Below, in pieces: positions 1-9,201 of a DNA stretch of 21,475 nt. The notes under the pieces are model-generated. The model saw only the letters and a list, made by a program, of their open reading frames with translations. It did no database searches and was not told where the DNA came from. Position numbers and translations under genes: made by a program. Within the stretch, counting starts at the first letter, position 1. Every line of letters begins with the position of its first letter. The stretch comes from Candidatus Poribacteria bacterium. GTDB taxonomy: Bacteria > Poribacteria > DTPJ01 > WJIO01. The DNA lies in contig WJIO01000150.1 in assembly GCA_014730235.1 (NCBI GenBank), positions 1 through 21,475 on the forward strand. The letters are read 5' to 3'.

Positions 1-28
1 ATTATAACCACACTTAACCCGGAAGAAA
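1..28. mobile_element. Right end of a MITE-like element, cut by the window start
   Basis: The first 28 bases read as one terminus of the repeat family seen complete at 19089-19209. The shared word is ACCACAC..AACCCGGAAGAA, and the closest match is the right end of the copy at 9037-9156. The rest of the element lies outside the window. It stops about 11 bp before the first DnaA box, so a mobile-element relic borders the origin. There is no coding capacity. Confidence 0.6.
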
Positions 29-38
29 CAAAAAATTC

Positions 39-345
39 TGTGGATAACCTGTGGATAACCTGTGGATAACCTGTGGATAAAATTTAAAAAATGTGGATAA
101 CTTATCCACAATGTGGAAATGTGGATAACTCGCCTACTTATCCACATAGTTTTCCACAGCTTTTCCACACGACCTACGCCAGTCATAGCATATGTTTAAC
201 CCAGTTTTCCACTTTTCCACATAGGCCTACTACTACTACTACTATGTTTTAAAAAGATCTTAATAGTAGTACATAGAGGAACTTATACAGTTACTATATA
301 AGAGGGAAAAGCAATTTTTAAAAAATATAAAAAATCCTCTATTTG
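39..345 (+). other. oriC: Chromosomal replication origin (oriC) with DnaA boxes, DnaA-trios and AT-rich unwinding region
   Basis: Perfect DnaA boxes (TTATCCACA or its complement) lie at 39-47, 50-58, 61-69, 72-80, 92-100 and 120-128 in one orientation, and at 102-110 and 138-146 in the other. The variant TTTTCCACA occurs at 150-158, 161-169 and 213-221, with a weaker TTTTCCACT at 205-213. The first four perfect boxes repeat every 11 bp, about one helical turn. After the last boxes comes a short GGCC (224-227), then a run of TAC triplets, then a strongly AT-rich stretch. Box clusters beside dnaN are a standard bacterial origin layout. All downstream genes run away from it on the leading strand. 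dnaA is not seen, so it lies upstream or elsewhere. Confidence 0.93.
228..245 (+). promoter_or_regulatory. DnaA-trio array (origin unwinding element)
   Basis: Five TAC triplets and one TAT follow directly on the tandem TTTTCCACT/TTTTCCACA boxes and a GGCC spacer, and run into AT-rich DNA. This order (DnaA box, short GC cluster, trios, unwinding region) matches the basal unwinding system described in Bacillus subtilis. There the trios load DnaA onto one strand to start melting. That this array works the same way is inferred from layout. Six trios without a mismatch in the first five is unusually regular. Confidence 0.75.
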
Positions 346-483
346 CAATCTCATGAATTCTCTAAAATGACAGTTAAAGAATAAATATTTTGCATATTTT
401 ATATAACTCTTAACTCTTTAAATTTTTACACTTAAATCCTGAGAACAAAAATCTTTTCAAATACACAAGGGAGAAAAAATGCT

Positions 484-1611
484 ATGGAACTGATTTTTGA
501 AAGAGAAGACTTACTGGAAGCAATGCAAGTAGTTGGAAACATAGCAGCAAGCAGAAACACACTTCCCATTCTGGCAAACGTACTTATAAGAGCAACAGAA
601 GAACATATTCAATTAGCAGCAACGGATTTGGAGGTTGGAGTTAAGTCGCTAGTTGAAGGGGAAATAAAAGAACCCGGCTCAATAACCATTCCAGCCAGAA
701 AATTAGCTGATATAGCAAGAGAGCTTCCTGTTTCCAGTGCTTCGGGTGATCCTGTTAAGGTAAGCCTCAAAACTTCAGCCAGCGACCGCGTGGAAATAGA
801 GTGCGAAAATGCCAGATTTAGAATGGTAGGTCTATCCGACGAAGAATTTCCGCCCTTGCCTGAGATTGGAGACGAATTCATATCACTGGAATCAGATCTT
901 ATGAACAACATGATCCAGAAAACAGTCTTTGCTGTTTCTACTGAAGAAACCAGGCACTTTCTCAACGGTATATATCTCTCAATAAATTCTGATACAGTCA
1001 AAATGGTAGCAACAGATGGCAAGAGACTTGCAGTAGCTATAAATAAAGAAGACGGAGTTTCCGATAAAGAAATCGGTGTTATAATACCGACAAAAGCCGT
1101 AAATAACGTTCTGAGGACCTTCACAGAAGACGGCGAGGTTAAAGTAGCGCTCCTGGAAAACCAAATAGCCTTCGCTTCTGAAAAAATGACCCTCATCTCA
1201 AGACTTATAGAGGGTGATTACCCCGACACCGAAGCTGTGATGTCTCCCACTATGAGTAACGAAATAAAAGTAACTGCAAACACTGACCATCTACTCTCTG
1301 TGGTAAGACGTGTTTCTCTTCTTGCTAATCCAAAAACTCCGTCTATAAGAATGGAAACAAACGAAAGTGAACTTAGCATTTCCGCCAGCACTCCGGAATT
1401 AGGTGAAGCAAAGGAGCAAATTCAGGTTGACCACGAGGGCGGCAGTATTGAAATAGCATTTAACGCAAGATACGTTCTGGATGTCCTGAGAAACATAGAA
1501 TCGGAGAAAGTCTTATTCAAATTCAGGGATTCTCTAAGCCCGGTTCTGGTAATGCCGTCAGATGAAACAGAAGTAACCTACATGTGTGTTATAATGCCTA
1601 TGAGACTATAA
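484..1611 (+). CDS. dnaN: DNA polymerase III subunit beta (sliding clamp)
   Basis: This 375-residue protein has the usual clamp length (about 365-380) and the three repeated clamp domains, roughly residues 1-120, 128-245 and 250-375. Family signatures are visible: SRNTLPILANVL near the N-terminus, the LAATDLEVG stretch, FPPLPE near residue 120 and the C-terminal end VIMPMRL. As a dimeric ring it tethers Pol III and other partners to DNA. An AAGGGAG Shine-Dalgarno-like site at 467-473 serves the ATG at 484. Another ATG at 479 in a different frame opens only ATG CTA TGG AAC TGA, ending just inside dnaN. The gene directly follows oriC, and dnaA is not between them. Confidence 0.97.
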   Translation: MELIFEREDLLEAMQVVGNIAASRNTLPILANVLIRATEEHIQLAATDLEVGVKSLVEGEIKEPGSITIPARKLADIARELPVSSASGDPVKVSLKTSASDRVEIECENARFRMVGLSDEEFPPLPEIGDEFISLESDLMNNMIQKTVFAVSTEETRHFLNGIYLSINSDTVKMVATDGKRLAVAINKEDGVSDKEIGVIIPTKAVNNVLRTFTEDGEVKVALLENQIAFASEKMTLISRLIEGDYPDTEAVMSPTMSNEIKVTANTDHLLSVVRRVSLLANPKTPSIRMETNESELSISASTPELGEAKEQIQVDHEGGSIEIAFNARYVLDVLRNIESEKVLFKFRDSLSPVLVMPSDETEVTYMCVIMPMRL

Positions 1612-1640
1612 TTCTTATGAATTTTAAAATAAATCGGGTA

Positions 1641-1671
1641 ATTCTTTAGAGAAGCGAAGAATCTCGTCTCT
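1641..1671. repeat. Dispersed intergenic repeat containing GAAGCGAAGAAT
   Basis: The word AGCGAAGAAT and its flanks recur at 15335-15365. It resembles the 'TCATTCTGAGCGAAGCGAAGAATCT'-type intergenic repeats found in many bacterial genomes, here in a degenerate form. It is non-coding and its function is unknown. Confidence 0.5.
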
Positions 1672-1694
1672 ACCTTTCCAGAAAGTCGAACCTT

Positions 1695-1905
1695 TATTTC
1701 CCCCTTCCTTAAAGGGGATTAAAGGGAATGGAACTTACTTTAGGAAATTTGCTATTCCGATTTGATTATGGAAATGATAAAACATTTTCTAAGTAAAAAA
1801 ATCGGTTCTTCCGGATTCAGTGTGGTAAAGATAAGAAATTATCTCCATATTTCCTAAATTAATCACCATTCGGATTAAGGGGGATTTTCAGCGCGACTAA
1901 AAAAC
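1695..1905. repeat. Imperfect inverted-repeat region with an embedded MITE end, dnaN-recF spacer
   Basis: The 333-bp dnaN-recF spacer has no gene. Its left arm around 1724-1753 (GAATGG..TTTAGGAAAT) is the imperfect reverse complement of 1843-1871 (ATTTCCTAAA..CCATTC). The outer flanks carry C-rich and G-rich words, CCCCCTTCCTTAAAGGGG and GGATTAAGGGGGATTTT. A related right arm occurs at 15426-15462. Between the arms, 1804-1836 is a terminal sequence of the MITE family of 19089-19209. This looks like one repeat family containing or abutting another. No promoter for recF is obvious. Confidence 0.5.
1804..1836. mobile_element. Isolated terminus of the MITE-like family
   Basis: The stretch starts GGTTCTTCCGGATTCAGTGT and continues GGTAAAGATAAG. 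It matches the reverse complement of the right end of the element at 19089-19209 almost base for base. The opposite terminus is missing because the sequence passes into a different repeat near 1837. It is a truncated copy. Confidence 0.65.
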
Positions 1906-1944
1906 ATAGCATTACCCGCTTATTCATTCAGTATTTATATTACT

Positions 1945-3051
1945 GTGTTTCTAAAAGAAATAACCTTTCGAAATTTTCGCAATTACGATTCTCTGAATCT
2001 TCAGTTCTCAGAAAAAATAAGTTTGGTAACAGGGGAAAATGCCCAGGGAAAAACAAACATCCTGGAGGGCATATATTTCCTCTCAACCGCCAAATCTCAT
2101 CGCACAAATCGCGATGATGAACTGATTCAGCAGGGAAAACACTGGTTTTACATCAAAGGCAGGATCCAATCTAGGTTATCGTCAAATTCGGTTGAAATCA
2201 CCAATACCTGTGGTGAGAAAAAAAGAATCAGAATAAATGGCAAGACTCAGGACAAAATATCCAGTATCATCGGAAAAATAAACGTCGTTATGTTCTCACC
2301 TGAGGATTTATCTCTGGTAAAAGGTGCTCCTTCTGAACGCCGGAGATTTCTGGATATATTAATTTCCCGAATTAGTCCCTCATATCTTTACGCTTTACAG
2401 GAATATAATTCTTCTCTCAGGCAGAGGAACGAATTGTTAAAAAACATAAGGGACAAAAAGGCAAAAGCTGATTCTCTGGAATCATGGGATATACTATTGG
2501 CTAAATCAGGTTCAGAGATAATAAAACAAAGACTGGCAGTAGTTTCAGAGTTGTCTGAAATTGCCAGGGAAAAACATAGTCAATTGACTTCAGATCAGGA
2601 GGATTTTCATATAGAATACCAGACCCAGTTTGATTTTAATTCCGATTCCCGGATTGAAGACATTTATCGCGAAAATCTAGATAGTTCCATCGATTCCGAT
2701 CTCAGGCGTGGTTCCACTTCCACGGGCCCTCATCGCGATGATTTAATGTTTTCCGTAGATTGTGTCGATGCCAGGAGATATTGCTCTCAAGGACAGCAAA
2801 GAACCAGCGTTCTATCTCTTAAAATGGCAGATCTGGAACTCATGGCCAGAAAACTTAACGATTACCCCATTGTATTGCTGGATGACGTAACTTCCGAACT
2901 GGATGAAAACAGGGCTTCGTTTCTTTTTGATTTACTGAATCAGACACCCGTTCAAGCTTTTCTTACTGCCACAAATCTCGAAGGTATTTCATCCAAATTT
3001 CCCAATAGCCAGCTTTTTGCTGTAGAAAACGGGGTTGTTAAAAAAAGGTAG
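1945..3051 (+). CDS. recF: DNA replication and repair protein RecF
   Basis: This 368-residue SMC-like ABC ATPase loads RecA at gapped DNA during recombinational repair. The N-terminus FLKEITFRNFRNYDSL is the family hallmark. Walker A GENAQGKT spans residues 30-37 with K36 as the ATP-binding lysine. The ABC signature SQGQQRT is at 281-287 and Walker B ends in D313-D314 (VLLDDVTSELD). The start is GTG at 1945, fixed by homology to the family N-terminus, and no convincing Shine-Dalgarno site precedes it. Its place after dnaN is classical. The 333-bp gap filled with repeats is larger than usual for this pair, so recF may not be simply cotranscribed with dnaN. Confidence 0.96.
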   Translation: MFLKEITFRNFRNYDSLNLQFSEKISLVTGENAQGKTNILEGIYFLSTAKSHRTNRDDELIQQGKHWFYIKGRIQSRLSSNSVEITNTCGEKKRIRINGKTQDKISSIIGKINVVMFSPEDLSLVKGAPSERRRFLDILISRISPSYLYALQEYNSSLRQRNELLKNIRDKKAKADSLESWDILLAKSGSEIIKQRLAVVSELSEIAREKHSQLTSDQEDFHIEYQTQFDFNSDSRIEDIYRENLDSSIDSDLRRGSTSTGPHRDDLMFSVDCVDARRYCSQGQQRTSVLSLKMADLELMARKLNDYPIVLLDDVTSELDENRASFLFDLLNQTPVQAFLTATNLEGISSKFPNSQLFAVENGVVKKR

Positions 3052-3111
3052 CTGAAAAATACTTATAGCTAATTGAAAATTACTATTCACAGATTACCGA
3101 TTACTAATAAA

Positions 3112-3609
3112 ATGCCAAAAAAAGACCCAAGAGAAATTAAAGAAGTAATAGAAAACCTGATAGAGAAAAATGGAATGGTCCATAAAATGGAGGCTTCCAG
3201 GGCCCTGCTCTATTGGGATAACACTGTAGGAAATCTGGCTGCACGAACAAAAGCCGTTGGTATAGGTCATGGAAAATTGTATGTAAACGTAACCGATTCG
3301 ATGGTTCTCCACCAATTGACACTTTACAAAAACAGACTTATGGACAAAATTAACCTACTGATGGGAAAAAGAGTTGTCAGAGATATTGTCTTTCGGGTGG
3401 GGAGTGTAGAAAGAGATAAAAATAAAGTCGAAAATAGAGATGATTACATCAAGAAAATCAACGAAATACAATTAAATCAGGAAAAAAAAGAAAAGATCGA
3501 ACAGACTGTTTCACAAATCCATGACGAAGAACTCAAGGAAACTTTGAAAGACATTTTCACAAGCCAGAGCAAATTATCAAAATTCAGAGATTCTGAAAAT
3601 AATAATTAA
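3112..3609 (+). CDS. DUF721 (DciA-like) protein
   Basis: Counted from the ATG at 3112, this protein has 165 residues. A TTG at 3073 would add 13 residues, but those are encoded by a repeat-like GATTAC stretch and no ribosome site supports it. The region ALLYWDNTVG...ARTKAV..GKLYVNVTDSMVLHQL..YKNRLMDKIN and the following VVRDIVFRVG match the DUF721 fold. That family includes DciA, which loads or supports the replicative helicase DnaB in bacteria without DnaC. The C-terminal third is charged and helical (KINEIQLNQEKKEKIEQ), plausibly a coiled coil. Its position between recF and gyrB is frequent for this family. The family assignment is good; the helicase-loading role is inferred. Confidence 0.85.
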   Translation: MPKKDPREIKEVIENLIEKNGMVHKMEASRALLYWDNTVGNLAARTKAVGIGHGKLYVNVTDSMVLHQLTLYKNRLMDKINLLMGKRVVRDIVFRVGSVERDKNKVENRDDYIKKINEIQLNQEKKEKIEQTVSQIHDEELKETLKDIFTSQSKLSKFRDSENNN

Positions 3610-6078
<2,469 letters not shown>

Positions 6079-6092
6079 AACTTAAGCTGTTT

Positions 6093-6336
6093 GGTTCTTC
6101 TGGTTTTCGTGTGGTAGTAATTTGAAAATTCTCTCAGCTTGTCATTCCTGCGAAAGCAGGAATCCAGAAGTTTAACATAATGACTGGATTCCCGCCTCAA
6201 GCCTTTTTGAAAAAAACTTGAGTAAAAAGGAATCAGGATTTCGAAGGAATGACAAAAATGACAAACAAAGTAGGTTTTTCTCTTATAATTTAATTTGTTA
6301 TCTTTCTTCATTTATCAAACGAAATCCGGAAGAACC
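6093..6336. mobile_element. MITE-like element enlarged by a nested repeat, gyrB-gyrA spacer
   Basis: The termini GGTTCTTCTGG and CCGGAAGAACC at 6093 and 6336 match the element family of 19089-19209. The flanks AGCTGTTT (6085-6092) and AGCAATTT (6337-6344) agree at six of eight bases, as expected of an aged 8-bp target duplication. This copy is 244 bp instead of about 120 bp. Inside are a TCATTCCTGC-GAAA-GCAGGAAT hairpin (6142-6163), then GACTGGATTCCCGCC and GGAATGAC. That arrangement is typical of another widespread palindromic intergenic repeat, probably inserted or expanded here. It has no credible coding content. Confidence 0.65.
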
Positions 6337-6371
6337 AGCAATTTTCAATTAATCTTTTCAAATCTCTCCTG

Positions 6372-6386
6372 ATGGGTAAAGCCCAT
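6372..6386. repeat. Short hairpin repeat ATGGG-CCCAT
   Basis: ATGGGTAAAGCCCAT forms a short hairpin and is followed by TATTA. The same unit recurs as AATGGGCGAAGCCCATTATT at 19244-19263. In both places it lies about 35 bp downstream of the right end of a MITE copy. The rest of the 432-bp gyrB-gyrA gap (about 6390-6497) shows nothing recognisable before the gyrA ribosome site. Confidence 0.5.
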
Positions 6387-6510
6387 TATTACCCCTTATT
6401 AAGCGGGAAAAGGCTTTGCCTATTAAGTGAAAGGGTGAATAGATTTTCTTGAAATTGCTTATAAACATACACAAAGTACTGATCAAACGTCCAAACTGGA
6501 GAGATAAAAA

Positions 6511-8985
6511 ATGCTTCCCATTGGAGAAAAAATAGTTCCCCGAGATATTGAGGACGAACTTAAGGAATCATATCTTAATTATTCCATGAGCGTAATAGTA
6601 AACCGCGCTCTGCCTGATGTCCGGGATGGATTAAAACCCAGTATCAGGCGAATTTTGTTTGCTATGCATCAACTGGGTCTGACACACGACAAAGCCACAG
6701 TTAAATGCGCTACTATCGTCGGTGAGGTTATGGGACATTACCATCCCCATGGTGACGGTCCTATATATGGCACTCTGGTGCGTCTGGCCCAGACTTTTTC
6801 CATGCGATACCCCTTGGTTGATGGTCAGGGAAACTTTGGTAGTATTGACCGAGACCCAGCCGGGGCTATGAGATACACCGAAGCACGAATGGCTGCCATT
6901 ACCAGCGAAATGCTGGTTGACATAAACAAAAATTCCGTTGATTTCAGGCCCAATTTTGACGAAAGACTTCAGGAACCTGTCGTCCTTCCTGCAAAACTTC
7001 CAAATCTCCTTATTAATGGCGTTTCAGGCATTGCTGTTGCCATGGCCACAAATATTCCACCTCATAATCTTGAGGAAATTGTTGATGGTATTATCATGGT
7101 TATGGAAGAACCGGATACTACCATTGACGACCTTATTGAGGTTATAGAAGGCCCTGATTTCCCTACAGGAGGTCTAATTGTAGGTCATAACGGCATCAGA
7201 AAAGCATACATGACCGGAAGAGGAAGTATAACCATGAGGGCCAGGGTTGCTATAGAAAAGTCAAAAGGCGGTAAAGAAAGTATAGTTGTAACCGAAATAC
7301 CCTATCAGGTTAATAAAACAACCCTTAAAGAGCGTATCGCAAAAGTTGTTAGAGAAAAGGTAATTAACGGTATATCAGATCTCAGGGATGAATCCGATAA
7401 AGACGGAATAAGAATCGTTATTGACCTGAAGAGGGATGAAATTCCCCAGGTTGTCTTAAATCAACTCTACAAACATAGTGAAATGCAAAGCACATTTGGC
7501 GCAAACATGGTTGCCCTTGTGGATAACAGGCCCCAGGTGTTAAATCTCAAGCAAATTATTCAATACTACCTTGAACATCGCATAGAAGTTATCACCCGTA
7601 GAACACAGTTTGAGCTGGACAAAGCCCTGAGACGTGCCCATATCCTCGAAGGCCTGAAAATAGCTCTGGCAAATCTGGACAAAATCGTGGCCTTGGTAAG
7701 GGCATCAAGCTCCCCTGCCGAAGCCAGGGAAAAGCTTATGGGTGAATTTGACCTTACCGAAGCCCAGACTAGGGCGATAATGGAGATGACACTACAAAGG
7801 CTGACAGGGCTTGAAAGACAAAAAATTGATGAGGAATATACAAATATTCTTGTGAGTATACAGGAATTTCAGGCAATCCTTGCCAATGATCAGCTCAAAA
7901 GAAACATAATCAAAGAAGAGCTTCTTGAGTTAAAAGAAAAATACGGTGATGAGCGTAGAACCGAAATCGTTATGGATGAGGGCGAAATTAAAGTAGAAGA
8001 CCTTATTGCCGATCAGGATGTTGTTGTTACCATATCCCACAGCGGATATGTTAAGCGTTTACCGTTAACTACATACAGAAAGCAAAGGCGCGGCGGCGTT
8101 GGCGTTATGGGTATGGATACAAAAGACGAGGATTTTGTTGAGCATATATTCATTGCTTCTACCCATCAATACATACTCTTCTTTACCGACAGGGGAAAGT
8201 GTTATTGGCTGAAAGTTTTTGAGATCCCCAAAGGTGGAAGAACATCAAAGGGTAAAGCCATAATAAACCTCATTGATGTTGATCCCGGTGAAAAAATAGC
8301 TGCATTTGTACCCGTTCGGGAATTTGATGATGAACATTTTGTGTTTATGGTAACAAAAAAAGGCATTGTTAAAAAAACCGAGTTATCAGCATACAGTCAT
8401 CCAAGTGTCAGGGGTATAATAGCACAGACTCTGGACGACGATGACTGCGTGGTTGATGTAAAGCTTACAGATGGAAATCATGATATTATACTTGTCACAC
8501 ATGACGGAATGTCCATAAGGTTCTCTGAAAAAGACGTCAGAAGCACAGGTAGAACTTCAAAAGGCGTAAAAGGTATAAACCTTCGGGAAGATGATTATGT
8601 AATCGGTATGGAGATCGCCAAAACTAAAGGAACTCTATTGGTAGTCACCGAAAAAGGCTTTGGTAAAAGAACCGATGTTTCCGAATACAGAGTCCAGGGG
8701 CGTGCAGGTAAAGGAATTATTGCCATAAGAACAAGCATAAGAAACGGCCCTGTAGTTGGTGTTAAGAGTGTTATGGATAGTGATGAGCTTATTGTTATGA
8801 CTACCAGAGGTATGGTTATTCGCTTGCCTATAAAAGACATAAGACCCATTGGAAGAAATACCCAGGGAGTGCGTTTAATAGCCTTGCATTCCGATGATCT
8901 GGTAAGTGATATTGCAAAAGTCCCCGCTTCAGAAGATGGAAATTCTACAGATGAAGCTGACCTGATAGAAAAGTCAGAAAGCTGA
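6511..8985 (+). CDS. gyrA: DNA gyrase subunit A
   Basis: This is the DNA breakage-reunion subunit, 824 residues. The winged-helix start [19 protein letters not shown] is canonical and the catalytic tyrosine is Y122 in AMRYTEAR. The C-terminal beta-pinwheel carries a GyrA-box-like QRRGGVG at 525-531 (canonical QRRGGKG), which supports GyrA over ParC, and further blades continue to about residue 800. The quinolone-resistance-determining region reads [17 protein letters not shown]. The positions equivalent to E. coli Ser83 and Asp87 are both Gly (same numbering here). A GGAGAG site at 6498-6503 precedes the ATG. The acidic, serine-rich tail ([18 protein letters not shown]) is ordinary for the family. 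Confidence 0.97.
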   Translation: MLPIGEKIVPRDIEDELKESYLNYSMSVIVNRALPDVRDGLKPSIRRILFAMHQLGLTHDKATVKCATIVGEVMGHYHPHGDGPIYGTLVRLAQTFSMRYPLVDGQGNFGSIDRDPAGAMRYTEARMAAITSEMLVDINKNSVDFRPNFDERLQEPVVLPAKLPNLLINGVSGIAVAMATNIPPHNLEEIVDGIIMVMEEPDTTIDDLIEVIEGPDFPTGGLIVGHNGIRKAYMTGRGSITMRARVAIEKSKGGKESIVVTEIPYQVNKTTLKERIAKVVREKVINGISDLRDESDKDGIRIVIDLKRDEIPQVVLNQLYKHSEMQSTFGANMVALVDNRPQVLNLKQIIQYYLEHRIEVITRRTQFELDKALRRAHILEGLKIALANLDKIVALVRASSSPAEAREKLMGEFDLTEAQTRAIMEMTLQRLTGLERQKIDEEYTNILVSIQEFQAILANDQLKRNIIKEELLELKEKYGDERRTEIVMDEGEIKVEDLIADQDVVVTISHSGYVKRLPLTTYRKQRRGGVGVMGMDTKDEDFVEHIFIASTHQYILFFTDRGKCYWLKVFEIPKGGRTSKGKAIINLIDVDPGEKIAAFVPVREFDDEHFVFMVTKKGIVKKTELSAYSHPSVRGIIAQTLDDDDCVVDVKLTDGNHDIILVTHDGMSIRFSEKDVRSTGRTSKGVKGINLREDDYVIGMEIAKTKGTLLVVTEKGFGKRTDVSEYRVQGRAGKGIIAIRTSIRNGPVVGVKSVMDSDELIVMTTRGMVIRLPIKDIRPIGRNTQGVRLIALHSDDLVSDIAKVPASEDGNSTDEADLIEKSES

Positions 8986-9036
8986 TAAGCCGATGTCGAT
9001 ACACCGGAAATCAGCGTAATTTATACTAAAACTTTT

Positions 9037-9156
9037 GGCTCTTACGGGTTCATTGTGTAAAAGATAAAGAACTTCTTTATGCTTTCATTCCTGCTTTTGC
9101 AGGAATGACAGGCTGAGGAAATTTTCAATTATAACCACACCAAACTCGGAAGAACA
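9037..9156. mobile_element. MITE-like element downstream of gyrA, with 8-bp target duplication
   Basis: The element is about 120 bp, with a left end GGCTCTTACGGGTTCATTGT and a right end reading CTCGGAAGAACA. It is flanked by AAACTTTT at 9029-9036 and 9157-9164, an exact 8-bp direct repeat. An internal perfect hairpin TCATTCCTGC-TTTT-GCAGGAATGA lies at 9085-9108. Its termini are more diverged than those of the 19089 copy, suggesting an older insertion. The hairpin could also act on the gyrA transcript end, but no U-run follows it. Confidence 0.8.
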
Positions 9157-9166
9157 AAACTTTTTT

Positions 9167-9185
9167 CGGGAGACCGAAGCTCCTG
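9167..9185. repeat. Short palindromic repeat CGGGAG..CTCCTG
   Basis: CGGGAGACCGAAGCTCCTG is an imperfect hairpin and matches GGGAGGCCGAAGCTCCC at 14499-14515. It occupies the spot just upstream of the permease start, where a ribosome binding site would normally be looked for. Confidence 0.5.
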
Positions 9186-9201
9186 TTAAGCTTTCTCCAA
9201 A

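Noticed and set aside
39-80. Four 11-bp direct repeats as a CRISPR-like or satellite array
   Set aside because: Each unit is an exact DnaA box, there are no spacers, and the context is oriC next to dnaN.
609-1196. 195-codon open frame on the minus strand within dnaN
   Set aside because: It is antisense to a full-length, well-conserved clamp gene and its translation shows no family features.
3073-3111. TTG start adding 13 residues to the DUF721 protein
   Set aside because: The added residues are coded by a GATTAC-type repeat, there is no ribosome site, and the family begins near the ATG at 3112.
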